In this document: in pieces, positions 17,512 to 25,338 of the stretch
How positions within the stretch are numbered: position 1 is the first letter of the stretch
Layout of the letters: each line of letters begins with the position of its first letter
Origin: 2-02-FULL-55-14 sp964534125
Lineage (GTDB): Bacteria; Bacteroidota; Ignavibacteria; UBA10030
Reading direction: 5' to 3'
DNA length: 64,000 nt
Assembly: GCA_964534125.1 (NCBI GenBank)
Contig: CAZHOJ010000003.1
Location: 248,001-312,000, forward strand
Notes under the pieces: model-generated
The model's database searches: none
What the model was told of the DNA's origin: nothing
Seen by the model: only the letters and a program-made list of their open reading frames with translations
Made by a program: the position numbers and the translations under genes

Positions 17512-17538
17512 CCCCGGTCTGTTCCTGACCGGGGTTTT
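17512..17538 (+). terminator. Rho-independent terminator after the acyl-CoA synthetase gene
   Basis: CCCCGGTC (17512-17519) pairs with GACCGGGG (17527-17534) followed by TTTT. Confidence 0.85.
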
Positions 17539-17563
17539 GTATGAGACTTCTGTACCTTGAGGA

Positions 17564-18283
17564 ATGCCACCCCCGTCGCTCTCATTGACACCCATTGGTG
17601 TTATCCGCACGCCGTTCTCTTCGCGCTATTCCGCACCGAGACAACCTGGCACATCGAGGCGGCGGAGTGTCGGGACGATCACGCTTGATGCCGGACGGAA
17701 CTTCGAGCAGGCGCTCGAGGACCTTGCCGGCTTCGAGTACGTGTGGATCCTCTTCTGGTTCGATCGTAATACGGGCTGGAAGCCGAAAGTCCTGCCCCCG
17801 GCGAGCGACCGGAAGAAACGCGGCGTCTTTGCGACCCGCTCTCCCCACCGCCCCAATCCCATCGGCCTGTCTCTCTGCCGCCTCCTCGAGGTCAAGGGCC
17901 GGACACTGAAGGTAGAAAATCCTGACCTGCTGGATAGAACACCCATCCTTGACATCAAGCCGTACATCCCGCACACGGAATCAAAGCCGGGAGCCCGTGA
18001 CGGTTGGATCGGCGATGCCCATGAGGACACCGAACGGCGGTTCAAGGTAACGATACGTCGGTCCGTCGTACAGCACGTGCGACAGAAGGACATGCGCGGT
18101 GCAACAGAAATGCTCGACTATCTTCGGTCCGTCTTGTCGCGGGATCCGCACCCACATAATTACCGAAGGATCAAAGCTGCTGCAGACGGCACAATGGAGA
18201 TCGCGGTGAAGAAATGGAGGTTTGGATACCTGCTGAGAGGGATGAAGGTCAGCGTTGTGAAATGCTGGCGGGCTGATCTCTAA
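17564..18283 (+). CDS. trmO: tRNA (N6-threonylcarbamoyladenosine37-N6)-methyltransferase TrmO
   Basis: 239 residues with the TrmO/TsaA signature throughout: LTPIGVIRTPF at the N-terminus, DLAGFEYVWILFWF, the SAM-binding stretch GVFATRSPHRPNPIGLS (about 88-104), LDIKPYIPHTES. TrmO methylates t6A37 of certain tRNAs using S-adenosylmethionine. The C-terminal part (about 165-239), after the beta-barrel core, is longer than the shortest bacterial forms and corresponds to the variable domain. No ribosome-binding site is obvious; only 25 bases separate the ATG from the upstream terminator. It converges on the gene at 18339. Confidence 0.93.
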   Translation: MPPPSLSLTPIGVIRTPFSSRYSAPRQPGTSRRRSVGTITLDAGRNFEQALEDLAGFEYVWILFWFDRNTGWKPKVLPPASDRKKRGVFATRSPHRPNPIGLSLCRLLEVKGRTLKVENPDLLDRTPILDIKPYIPHTESKPGARDGWIGDAHEDTERRFKVTIRRSVVQHVRQKDMRGATEMLDYLRSVLSRDPHPHNYRRIKAAADGTMEIAVKKWRFGYLLRGMKVSVVKCWRADL

Positions 18284-18338
18284 GACCTGCCCTACACTCT
18301 TCGCTCTTCGCTCTTCGCTTCCTGCTTCCAACTCCCGC

Positions 18339-18359
18339 CTACTGCCTACTGTCCACTGC
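18339..18359. repeat. CAGTAGGCAG-type repeat at a gene end
   Basis: On the minus strand GCAGTGGACAGTAGGCAGTAG spans the last codons and stop of the hypothetical gene and matches, except for a central triplet, the end of the gene at 33877-35037. Adjacent DNA (18300-18338) is a simple CTTCGCTCTTCG-like stretch. Confidence 0.6.
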
Positions 18360-18617
18360 TCCCCAGTGTTCCTCCACCATCTCCCTCACCCGTCGCAAGA
18401 GAGTTCTCCTGATCAGGTCGCTCGGGCATTCCTTCTCGAACGCGCCGCAGGCCTCGTCGGCCAGTGTGCGGGCTGCATCGCCCGATGGGGCCCCTTTGAT
18501 CTTCTCTTCGATCCCACCACAATAGCGCTGAATGAGCTCCATCTGCTGCTGGCTGCTCATTCGCATGTAGCGTGCGTCGTCGAGAGGTTCTTCGTCCCCG
18601 AACATGATCGTCCCCAT
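18339..18617 (-). CDS. Hypothetical protein, small and charged
   Basis: 92 residues, no signal peptide or membrane segment, four cysteines, predicted largely helical (SQQQMELIQRYCGG, LIRRTLLRRVREMVEEHW). I recognise no family. It follows the DUF1858 gene by 24 bases on the same strand, so it may be the last gene of an OsmC-DUF1858 operon. An alternative start at 18605 (MFGDEEP) has a closer GGGGA. Its last codons (AVDSRQ-stop) come from an intergenic repeat that also ends two other genes in the window, so the natural C-terminus may once have differed. Confidence 0.6.
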   Translation of the reverse strand: MGTIMFGDEEPLDDARYMRMSSQQQMELIQRYCGGIEEKIKGAPSGDAARTLADEACGAFEKECPSDLIRRTLLRRVREMVEEHWGAVDSRQ

Positions 18618-18641
18618 GTGTCGTATTGCCTGATTCCCTGG

Positions 18642-18878
18642 TTATCCCCTGCCGGAGCCTGTCACGCCCTTTTTTTTATAGAGAGACTCAAGTTCGTCAA
18701 CGAGCGCGTCTATCTCCGCATCCGTATATCCCCTGGATCCCGCGATCCCTTCGATGGTCTCCCAGACAGGCTCACCGCAGGCGAGCGGTTTCATCCCTTT
18801 GCCGATAAGCACACTCACGGCATCCGGTAGGATGTCAACCAGCTCTTCGATCCACATACCGCGATGAATAGTCGCCAT
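18642..18878 (-). CDS. DUF1858 domain protein
   Basis: 78 residues matching the DUF1858 domain: ELVDILPDAVSVLIGKGM, then LACGEPVWETIEGIAGSRGY and a helical tail. The domain is found as small stand-alone proteins or fused to redox enzymes and hybrid-cluster-type proteins; it carries a conserved cysteine (CGEP here, about residue 34). Biochemical role unknown, redox-linked by context. It sits 19 bases after the OsmC gene and is probably in its operon. Confidence 0.85.
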   Translation of the reverse strand: MATIHRGMWIEELVDILPDAVSVLIGKGMKPLACGEPVWETIEGIAGSRGYTDAEIDALVDELESLYKKKGVTGSGRG

Positions 18879-18897
18879 GGCATTGCCTTGCAGCTTT

Positions 18898-19353
18898 TTA
18901 TTGGACCTCGATGACTGGTTCCACTGTCACGACTCCCTTGATCGAGTTCGAGATCAGACAGCTGTGATGCGCGTCCGACATCGTCTGTTTCGCCTGTTCG
19001 ACCGCATCCTCAGACGCGACCACGACCTTCGGACGAACGACGACCTTCGTGAATGAATATCCGCCGTCGGTGAACTCCAGCGTCCCATCTGCGCTGCTCT
19101 CATAGGATACGAGAGGTATCTTCAAGCGGGTGGCGAACGCGATGAACGTCGTCATCGTGCAGGCCTCAACGGCAGCGACAAAGAGGTCCTCTGGCGTCCA
19201 CACCCCTGCCTCTCCCTTGAATTCCGGGGGACTTGCCACTCTGAACGAGGCTTTTCCATCCGAGGAGAGCTGTCCCGCGCGGTTCTCAAGCCAGGACAAC
19301 TGCGTCGCGTAGCTGAACGATTTGTGTCTGACCTTTGGCTGACCCTGTTCCAT
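18898..19353 (-). CDS. OsmC-family peroxiredoxin-like protein
   Basis: The start at 19353 (MEQGQPKVRH) has AAGGGA just upstream; a longer frame to 19404 lacks a site. The 151-residue protein has the OsmC fold signature: GEAGVWTPEDLFVAAVEACTMTT, with the first redox cysteine, and the second in AHHSCLISNSIKG. OsmC/Ohr proteins reduce organic hydroperoxides through these two cysteines. Spacing and the GVVTVEPVIEV ending fit the general OsmC branch rather than Ohr. It leads a leftward group with DUF1858 and a hypothetical protein, and diverges from the Fur-family gene. Confidence 0.88.
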   Translation of the reverse strand: MEQGQPKVRHKSFSYATQLSWLENRAGQLSSDGKASFRVASPPEFKGEAGVWTPEDLFVAAVEACTMTTFIAFATRLKIPLVSYESSADGTLEFTDGGYSFTKVVVRPKVVVASEDAVEQAKQTMSDAHHSCLISNSIKGVVTVEPVIEVQ

Positions 19354-19527
19354 CTGATCCCTTTCCACGTATCTGTGAATACCAATAAGATGCGTGATCC
19401 GCATCGAAGATTCGTGCCCTGATTTCCGAAAAGCGGACGATTCCTCTCATTTTCCGGAATCCGTCCGCCGGGGGTGCATCCGGCAGGACCATGAAATCCC
19501 ATAAAATCCGGGCCCTTTGCGTTGTCT

Positions 19528-19555
19528 GTGCCCGCCACGAAGGGGCACGTTTTTT
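19528..19555 (+). terminator. Orphan intrinsic terminator upstream of the Fur-family gene
   Basis: GTGCCC (19528-19533) pairs with GGGCAC (19543-19548) and is followed by G and six Ts. No rightward gene lies upstream; the only DNA is the 174-base spacer to the divergent OsmC start, which also holds a strong stem (19433-19444 with 19456-19468). It may end a small RNA or act as an insulator. Confidence 0.55.
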
Positions 19556-19567
19556 GAGACTTCTTAT

Positions 19568-19582
19568 TGACAATAATTGTCA
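19568..19582. promoter_or_regulatory. Fur/Zur-type 7-1-7 operator
   Basis: TGACAAT-A-ATTGTCA is a perfect palindrome of the form bound by Fur-family dimers (7-1-7), 16 bases upstream of the Fur-family ATG. It suggests autoregulation and metal control of the downstream run, and could also affect the divergent OsmC gene. Confidence 0.8.
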
Positions 19583-19598
19583 TTAATTTTCACACACA

Positions 19599-20063
19599 AT
19601 GAGCACAAAGCACGAACGGGAACTTCACAGCCGGATACGGTCGCAGCACCTGCGCATGACGGTGCCACGGCGGTCGATCATCAAGGTGCTGAGTTCGACG
19701 GTCCAGCATCTCTCTGCGGAAGAGGTGTACAAGCGCGTCCACCGGACCCATCCGACCATCAGCCTGAAGACGGTGTATCGAACGCTCGACATCCTTGCGG
19801 CGATGGGTGTCGTCGCCAGGCTTCACTTCGGGGACGGCAAAGGCCGCTATGAACTGAACAAGAATCCACAGAAGCCCGAGCATCATCACCATCTCGTCTG
19901 CACCGTCTGCAAACGCGTCATCGAGTACGATGATTTCATGGAAGAAGAGGTCGCCCTCATCCGGAAGCTCGAGAAACAATTGTCGCTGAAACATCGGTTC
20001 GACATCTCGGACCACATGATCCAGTTCTACGGTCAATGTCAGCCGTGCCGGGGAAGATCCTGA
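19599..20063 (+). CDS. Fur-family metalloregulator (Zur-like by context)
   Basis: 154 residues. The winged helix is clear (RMTVPRRSIIKVL, LSAEEVYKRVHRTHPTISLKTVYRTLDILAAMG), followed by the metal-sensing dimerisation domain with HHHHLVCTVC. C101/C104 and C147/C150 make the structural four-cysteine zinc site of Fur-family proteins. The sensed metal cannot be told from sequence alone; the downstream ZnuA- and ZnuB-like genes favour zinc (Zur). A perfect Fur-type box precedes it. Seven more genes follow on the same strand with short gaps or overlaps. Confidence 0.9.
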   Translation: MSTKHERELHSRIRSQHLRMTVPRRSIIKVLSSTVQHLSAEEVYKRVHRTHPTISLKTVYRTLDILAAMGVVARLHFGDGKGRYELNKNPQKPEHHHHLVCTVCKRVIEYDDFMEEEVALIRKLEKQLSLKHRFDISDHMIQFYGQCQPCRGRS

Positions 20064-20079
20064 CACAACGGAAATCACC

Positions 20080-20526
20080 ATGGAAAAGCCCATAAAGATC
20101 GGCATCATCATCTGCCACCGGTATCATACGTGTGCCGGTGGAAAGTGCTTCCGATCGCTGCGCAATCGTGAGGGAGCTTTCAGCAGGTACAAAAACAGTG
20201 CTGTCGAAGTAGTCGGGTATACCACGTGTGCCGGTTGCCCCGGAGGCAACGTGGAGTACGCCCCGGAGGAAATGAAGCGGAATGGTGCCGAGGCCGTTCA
20301 CTTTGCCACCGGTCTCGTCGTCGGATACCCTCCCTGCCCCTATGTCTTCTCCTTCCGCGACACGATACGGCAGAAGTACGGCATGGAGGTCGTGATCGGA
20401 ACACACCCGATACCGCGGTCGTACTATGAGACCCATATGGCGCTGCATACATGGGACGACCCTGCATGGCAGGAGATCATCGGACCGCTTCTTGATGATG
20501 ACACAATGATGGATGCGTATTCGTAG
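20080..20526 (+). CDS. CGGC domain protein (putative metal-binding)
   Basis: 148 residues of the CGGC family, named for a conserved cysteine pattern. Visible are C12 and C18-C23 (IIICHRYHTCAGGKC), then TTCAGCPGG near residue 49, and GYPPCPYV. The cysteine and histidine content led to the family being called putative metal-binding; no reaction is known. It lies 16 bases after the Fur-family gene and is probably co-transcribed with it. Confidence 0.88.
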   Translation: MEKPIKIGIIICHRYHTCAGGKCFRSLRNREGAFSRYKNSAVEVVGYTTCAGCPGGNVEYAPEEMKRNGAEAVHFATGLVVGYPPCPYVFSFRDTIRQKYGMEVVIGTHPIPRSYYETHMALHTWDDPAWQEIIGPLLDDDTMMDAYS

Positions 20527-20543
20527 ACAGCAGTTCACGGTGA

Positions 20544-21038
20544 ATGACGTCACGGAAGCACACATATGGTATTCGGATCTACCCCGACCCCGTGCTCCGG
20601 CAGGTCGCACACGCCGTCGATACAGTCGACGGACCAACGGTCGATGTCCTGCGCGCAATGGTCTCACAGATGTACGCGCGCGGAGGGATCGGCCTCGCGG
20701 CAACGCAGGTGGGCGTTCTCAGGCGGATGATCATAGCGGACGTGGGGGACGGCCTCGTCTCCTTCATCAATCCGCTCATCCTCGACCGTTCGGGAGAATC
20801 CTCTCTCCTCGAAGGTTGCCTGAGTCTGCCGGACATAGGGGTCCATATCACACGCAGTGAGCGTATCACCGTCACAGGGCTTGACCGGGAGGGCGCAGAG
20901 ACGACCCTCGAGCCCGACGGGCTCATGGCGCGGGTCATCCAACACGAGATCGATCACCTCGACGGCATTCTGATCATCGACCATGGGCCGCAGATCGATC
21001 TTCGCGAGCACGAGAACGCTCAGCCACACGCGGGATAG
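20544..21038 (+). CDS. def: Peptide deformylase
   Basis: 164 residues with all three deformylase motifs: GIGLAATQVG (48-57), EGCLSLP (90-96, metal ligand C92) and QHEIDHLDG (133-141, ligands H134 and H138, catalytic E135). The enzyme removes the formyl group from nascent chains with Fe(II) or Zn(II). A second, metal-related deformylase copy inside a Fur/Zur-type operon is a known pattern for back-up versions of metalloenzymes, but whether the genome has another def gene cannot be seen here. No clear ribosome site precedes the ATG; translation could be helped by coupling with the CGGC gene 17 bases upstream. Confidence 0.93.
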   Translation: MTSRKHTYGIRIYPDPVLRQVAHAVDTVDGPTVDVLRAMVSQMYARGGIGLAATQVGVLRRMIIADVGDGLVSFINPLILDRSGESSLLEGCLSLPDIGVHITRSERITVTGLDREGAETTLEPDGLMARVIQHEIDHLDGILIIDHGPQIDLREHENAQPHAG

Positions 21039-21071
21039 GTCGATCCCGCCCGTACACAAGGGAGTCATACC

Positions 21072-21476
21072 ATGCGGATAGCTGTCGCGACAGAGAATGG
21101 AAGGACGATCTCCGCTCATTTCGGACGGAGCCCCCTGTTCGCGATCTACGATATCGCCAACGGGACATTCACACAAAAAGAGCTGCGGAAGAACACCTTC
21201 ACACAGCATTTCAAAGAGGGACATCAGCACGGGGAGGGACACGGGCAGGGCGCACATCATCATGGCGAAGGCCATGGAGACGGGCATCGCGGCGTTGCCG
21301 CGGGGCTCAGCGATTGCCAGGTGGTCATCAGCCACGGCATGGGGCGGCGCGCCGTCGATGACCTCACCGCAGCGGGAAAGGAGATCTTCGTCACATCGGA
21401 GACCGATGTCCAGACGGCCGTTCGTGCCTGGATCGACAAGACGCTCACGACCGATGAACGGAGGATCCACGGGTGA
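21072..21476 (+). CDS. NifX/NafY-like dinitrogenase cofactor-domain protein with His-rich insert
   Basis: 134 residues of the FeMo-cofactor-binding fold family: RIAVATENGRTISAHFGRSPLFAIYDI at the N-terminus, and LSDCQVVISHGMGRRAVDDLTAAGKEIFVT in the second half. No nitrogenase gene is nearby, so this is one of the many homologues outside nitrogen fixation. Between the halves, at about residues 50-72, is an insert very rich in His and Gly (HQHGEGHGQG, HHHGEGHGDGH), a likely metal-binding segment. Its stop overlaps the next start (GTGA). Confidence 0.9.
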   Translation: MRIAVATENGRTISAHFGRSPLFAIYDIANGTFTQKELRKNTFTQHFKEGHQHGEGHGQGAHHHGEGHGDGHRGVAAGLSDCQVVISHGMGRRAVDDLTAAGKEIFVTSETDVQTAVRAWIDKTLTTDERRIHG

Positions 21477-22006
21477 GCGCGCCGGCGGAAGACCATCTCG
21501 ACGGCCTTTCACGCGACGAACTGAAACGGCTCGTGCGCATGTATGCCAAGAACTGGCTTGCACATGACGGATGCTGGTTCCTCGCGGCAGAAGAGAAGTA
21601 CGGTATGGATGCGGCCATGGAACTCGACGCAAAGTCCTGGGAGCGATTCGCAGCTGCAGAGGCGAAACGTATCATGCGGGAGTTCGACGTCCCTCCCAAC
21701 GGTGGATTGACATCCCTGGAAAAGGCCTTCCGCTACCGGCTGTACGCCGTCCTGAATCCCCAGCGAATCGAGAGGGTGGATGACCATACCCTCATCTTCA
21801 GAATGGTCGAGTGCCGCGTGCAGTCCGCCAGACATCAGAAGAACCTGCTGGATTTCCCCTGCAAGAGCGTTGGTATCGTGGAGTTCACGCACTTCGCCCG
21901 CGCCATCGACCCGCGCATCCGCACCCGGTGCATCGCCTGCCCGCCTGACGAGACGTCGGAATTCGCGTGTGCATGGGAGTTCACGATGGGCGTGGGCACA
22001 GAATGA
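21473..22006 (+). CDS. DUF6125 family protein
   Basis: 177 residues starting at GTG with GGAGG eight bases upstream, overlapping the previous stop by four bases. The N-terminal half has the conserved pattern of this family (LKRLVRMYAKNWLAHDGCWFL, EEKYGMDAAMELDAKSWERF), and the C-terminal half has cysteines in MVECRVQSAR, FPCKSVG and RCIACPPD. Such cysteine patterns resemble those of L-2-amino-thiazoline-4-carboxylate hydrolase-like proteins, but the function is unknown. It is translationally coupled to both neighbours. Confidence 0.82.
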   Translation: MSAPAEDHLDGLSRDELKRLVRMYAKNWLAHDGCWFLAAEEKYGMDAAMELDAKSWERFAAAEAKRIMREFDVPPNGGLTSLEKAFRYRLYAVLNPQRIERVDDHTLIFRMVECRVQSARHQKNLLDFPCKSVGIVEFTHFARAIDPRIRTRCIACPPDETSEFACAWEFTMGVGTE

Positions 22007-23031
22007 GCTCTTTCCTCCCCATCCTCAACCAAACGCTGATGGTCACTGGCTTCGTCCTCGTGATGATGCTCGTGATCGAATATGTGCATGTCCTGACGGC
22101 CGGCCAATGGCAGAAGCGTCTCCTGCGGTCCGGATTCAGCCAATATGCTCTGGCCGCACTCCTGGGGGCGACACCGGGCTGCCTGGGCGCCTTCGCTGTG
22201 GTCGCCATGTACTCCCATCGCATGGTCTCCCTGGGAGCGCTGGTCGCAGCCATGATCGCGACCAGCGGTGACGAGAGTTTTGTGATGTTCGCCCTCATTC
22301 CGCGGGAGGCCGTTATCCTGACGGGAGTTCTGTTCGTCACCGGTGTTCTCGGAGGCTATCTGACCGACGGTGTCCTTCGCCGTTCAGGCGATCTCCAGGC
22401 GGAACCCTGCAAAGGCCTCGCGTTGCATCAGGAGAACGCATGCCGCTGCTACCCCAGGGGAGAGATCCTCGCGCAGCTGCGGGCTTTGTCCCCGTTCCGC
22501 GCAGTCCTGCTGCTCGTCCTGGCATTGTTCATGTTCTCCGTCGTCCAGGGACAGCTCGGACCCGAGGAGTGGGGCTGGGTGCGATCGTCCATATTGCTGG
22601 CTGCGGCCATCGGATTCTTCATCGTCCTGACAGTGCCGGACCATTTTCTCGAAGAACATCTTTGGAACCACATCGCCCGCCGTCACGTGCCGCGCATCTT
22701 CCTCTGGACGCTGGGCTCGCTCCTTGTGCTGGATGTGCTGCTCGTCCAGCTCGACCTGACCTCGGTGATCCAGGAATCACCCTGGCTCGTCCTCGGCGCC
22801 AGCTCTCTGGTCGGCATCGTCCCGGAGTCCGGGCCCCATCTGATCTTTGTTACGCTGTTCCACAGCGGAACGGTCCCCTTCAGCATCCTGCTCGCCAGCT
22901 CCATCGTTCAGGACGGGCATGGCATGCTGCCGGTGCTCGCTCATTCCCGCCGAACATTCGTCGTGGTAAAGGCCATCAATCTTGTGATCGGCGCAGGCAT
23001 CGGAGCCCTCGCGCTGGGATTGGGACTGTAA
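22003..23031 (+). CDS. 10-TM heavy-metal/manganese exporter-like membrane protein
   Basis: 342 residues starting at 22003, overlapping the previous stop by four bases (ATGA); a longer frame from 21967 is less likely. About ten hydrophobic segments, with the two glycine/proline-rich repeats typical of the putative 10-TM metal exporter family (ArsP_2-type, also annotated as putative manganese transporter): ALLGATPGCLGAFAVVAMYSH in the first half and SSLVGIVPESGPHLIFVTLF in the second. These signal an internal duplication. The middle loop has CKGLALHQENACRCYPRG. Substrate and direction are not established for the family. It is part of the metal-linked run. Confidence 0.85.
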   Translation: MSSFLPILNQTLMVTGFVLVMMLVIEYVHVLTAGQWQKRLLRSGFSQYALAALLGATPGCLGAFAVVAMYSHRMVSLGALVAAMIATSGDESFVMFALIPREAVILTGVLFVTGVLGGYLTDGVLRRSGDLQAEPCKGLALHQENACRCYPRGEILAQLRALSPFRAVLLLVLALFMFSVVQGQLGPEEWGWVRSSILLAAAIGFFIVLTVPDHFLEEHLWNHIARRHVPRIFLWTLGSLLVLDVLLVQLDLTSVIQESPWLVLGASSLVGIVPESGPHLIFVTLFHSGTVPFSILLASSIVQDGHGMLPVLAHSRRTFVVVKAINLVIGAGIGALALGLGL

Positions 23032-23069
23032 TTTTTGGTATTTTTCAATTCATCTACGGATCAACGTCT

Positions 23070-24326
23070 ATGAGAATGCGTTTTCCCTTCATCGTACTGG
23101 TTCTTCTTGTACTGTTGCTCGCACCGGCAGTTGTAGCCCAGGATGCGTCCACACAGGGTTCGCCGTTCAGCCAGGCGAAGTTCGTCCCGGACATCTCCTT
23201 CATCATGGATGTGTCCGCTTTGATGCGCAATATCAGAGATGACGAGTACTCCCACCTTTCCGTTCCCGGCCTGGAGCCTGCGGAAGCCCATGGGCACGGA
23301 CATGAGACAGCGTCAGAGGGAGTGAACCTGAACTATGCGGAGATCGTCATCGCTTCCATCGTCGACCCATACTTCGAGGTCTTCTCCGTGCTGCACGTGT
23401 CCCACGAGTCCACCGCCCTCGAAGAAGCGTTCCTGTTGACGAGAAAACTGCCTGCGGGGCTCCAGTTCAAGGCCGGAAAGTTCCTGTCCGGATTCGGCCG
23501 CATCAATGACGTTCATCCGCACTACTGGAGCTTCTCTGACCGGCCGTTGATACACTCAGCGCTGTTCGGGGACGAAGGACTGAACGAGGTCGGCGCACGC
23601 CTCACTATCGTCCCGCCGACCGACCTGTTCCTCTCGCTCGGCATCGAGGTCCTTATGGGAGAGAACGAGACCAGCTTCGGCCGCGAGGCGATCAGCGATG
23701 CGGCAGGGACCGTGTCCGTGAGTCCGGTCTTCGGCCCGGGGCTGCTTGTCGGAACGCTCAAAGCGTCGACCGACATAGGCGAAACGACGATCCTTGCCGG
23801 GCTTTCCGTCGCACGCGGCGCTGCACGGCATGCGCATGATGAAGCGGGCGCCAGCGGCACATCGACAATTCTCGGCGGGGACCTGACCATCCTGCACACA
23901 TTCGATGCCGTGCGGTATCTCAGGGTCCAGGCAGAATATGTCCGCCGGGAGATGACCGGCACGAAGTATGACTTCCCGGCCTCTCTCCCTGTGACCATAT
24001 CATCGCTGGAAAGGACGACCGACGGTCTGTATGCACAGGCCGTCCTGAAGTTCGCTCTGCGGATGCGTGCCGGGGTTCGTTTTGACCTGCTCAGAAGTCA
24101 TGAACTGACGGTGCAGGGAACAAAGACCGTGTTCCCGGACAATCTCGCCAGGGTGACCGGCATGGCAGAGTTCAACGCCACAGAGTTCTCACGGCTGCGA
24201 GTGCAGTACAGATACGATACATCCCTGCATGAGGAGACTGCAACAGGGTTCAAGCAGGTACCTGTCCACGAGGTATCACTGCAGTTGAATCTCGCCATCG
24301 GCGCCCATGGCGCGCATTCATTCTGA
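23070..24326 (+). CDS. Outer-membrane channel linked to zinc/metal uptake clusters
   Basis: 418 residues with a signal peptide (FPFIVLVLLVLLLAPAVVAQ). The mature protein is beta-rich with a porin-like pattern: ISFIMDVSALMRN, GVNLNYAEIVIASIVDPYFEVF, LPAGLQFKAGKFLSGFGRIND and GDEGLNEVGARLTIV. Homologues with these motifs are often annotated as zinc-regulated TonB-dependent receptors, though no TonB box or plug domain is visible here. A short HGHGHE segment follows the N-terminal strands. Ending LNLAIGAHGAHSF places a Phe at the C-terminus, as in outer-membrane barrels. It lies between the exporter-like and ZnuA-like genes. Confidence 0.75.
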   Translation: MRMRFPFIVLVLLVLLLAPAVVAQDASTQGSPFSQAKFVPDISFIMDVSALMRNIRDDEYSHLSVPGLEPAEAHGHGHETASEGVNLNYAEIVIASIVDPYFEVFSVLHVSHESTALEEAFLLTRKLPAGLQFKAGKFLSGFGRINDVHPHYWSFSDRPLIHSALFGDEGLNEVGARLTIVPPTDLFLSLGIEVLMGENETSFGREAISDAAGTVSVSPVFGPGLLVGTLKASTDIGETTILAGLSVARGAARHAHDEAGASGTSTILGGDLTILHTFDAVRYLRVQAEYVRREMTGTKYDFPASLPVTISSLERTTDGLYAQAVLKFALRMRAGVRFDLLRSHELTVQGTKTVFPDNLARVTGMAEFNATEFSRLRVQYRYDTSLHEETATGFKQVPVHEVSLQLNLAIGAHGAHSF

Positions 24327-24344
24327 CCGACAAGGAAGGACTTC

Positions 24345-25238
24345 ATGAAACACATTATCACGGTGATCGCATTCATTCTTCTCCTTCATATGCCGCTCGC
24401 CGCAGACCCGCTGCATGTGGTCGTGACGTACCCGTACATCGGAGACCTCGTCGAGCGCATCGGCGGTGATAATGTGACGGTGTTCGTGCTGGCCCGCGGG
24501 GATTACAATCCTCACATCATCATCCCCCGTCCTTCCTTCATCGCGCAGGTCCGGCGGGCCGACCTCGTCATCATCAACGGAGCACAGCTCGAGATAGGCT
24601 GGATGCCCCCGCTCCTGCGTCAGGCGAACAATCCCTCCGTCCAACCCGGCGAACCCGGTTTTCTGGACCTTTCCGGTTCGGTCAACCTGATCGATAAGCC
24701 TGAGTCGGTGTCCCGCGAGAAAGGGGACATTCACCCCGACGGCAATCCTCATTTCTATCTCGACCCGGAGAACATCCCTCTGATCGCCGAGGCCATTTCC
24801 GGAAGGCTGACGCAGCTCGACCCGGACAACGCTGCCCGGTATGGCGCACGGCTGAGCTCGTTCCGCGAGACCTGGTCGGCGAAGCTTGCCGAATGGAGCG
24901 CTGCCATGAAACCGCTCTCCGGGACGCCGGTCATCGAGTACCACAAGATCTTCGACTACTTCCTCCATCGGTACAATATCACGCTCGCCGGAACGGTGGA
25001 ACCGCTGCCGGGCATTCCGCCGACCTCGCGGCACATGGAGCAGCTCGAATCGCTGCTGAAGACCCGTCCGGTCCATCTTGTCCTCCAGGATGTGTACAAT
25101 CCGGCCGATGCATCGAAGCTGCTTGCGGAAACGTTCGGGTTGCGTCTCACTGTCCTTCCCCACGACGTGGGGGCAACCGGTGAAGCGACCTCGATCGTGT
25201 CGCTGTTCGATGACATGGTCCGGAGAATGTCAGAGTGA
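24345..25238 (+). CDS. ZnuA-like metal-binding periplasmic protein (copy 1)
   Basis: 297 residues with a signal peptide ending at ADPLHVVV. It is a cluster A-I (ZnuA/TroA) solute-binding protein: TYPYIGDLVERIGG, NPHIIIPRPS, DLSGSVNLID, and the metal-ligand histidines H57, H130/H136 (DIHPDGNPHFYLDP) and H200 (EYHKIFDYF), with the final acid in LPHDVGA. It has no His-rich flexible loop, which makes Zn against Mn unclear. A second copy follows directly and is alike along its whole length. Ribosome site AAGGA precedes the ATG. Confidence 0.92.
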   Translation: MKHIITVIAFILLLHMPLAADPLHVVVTYPYIGDLVERIGGDNVTVFVLARGDYNPHIIIPRPSFIAQVRRADLVIINGAQLEIGWMPPLLRQANNPSVQPGEPGFLDLSGSVNLIDKPESVSREKGDIHPDGNPHFYLDPENIPLIAEAISGRLTQLDPDNAARYGARLSSFRETWSAKLAEWSAAMKPLSGTPVIEYHKIFDYFLHRYNITLAGTVEPLPGIPPTSRHMEQLESLLKTRPVHLVLQDVYNPADASKLLAETFGLRLTVLPHDVGATGEATSIVSLFDDMVRRMSE

Positions 25239-25338
25239 CCGGCGAATCACTCCGACGGACGATCAACGAACAACAGCAGCAGGACCATACGGAACCTGCC
25301 GGCAACGGGTGTCCGTTCGATCCCGGAGGAGGTGTTAC

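Noticed and set aside
19152..19583. 143-residue open frame on the minus strand with cysteines
   Set aside because: It would start inside the Fur operator and run through the terminator-stem region into the OsmC gene in another frame.
22440..23069. Upstream extension of the outer-membrane channel gene
   Set aside because: It runs antiphase through the exporter-like gene and would bury the signal peptide that starts at 23070.
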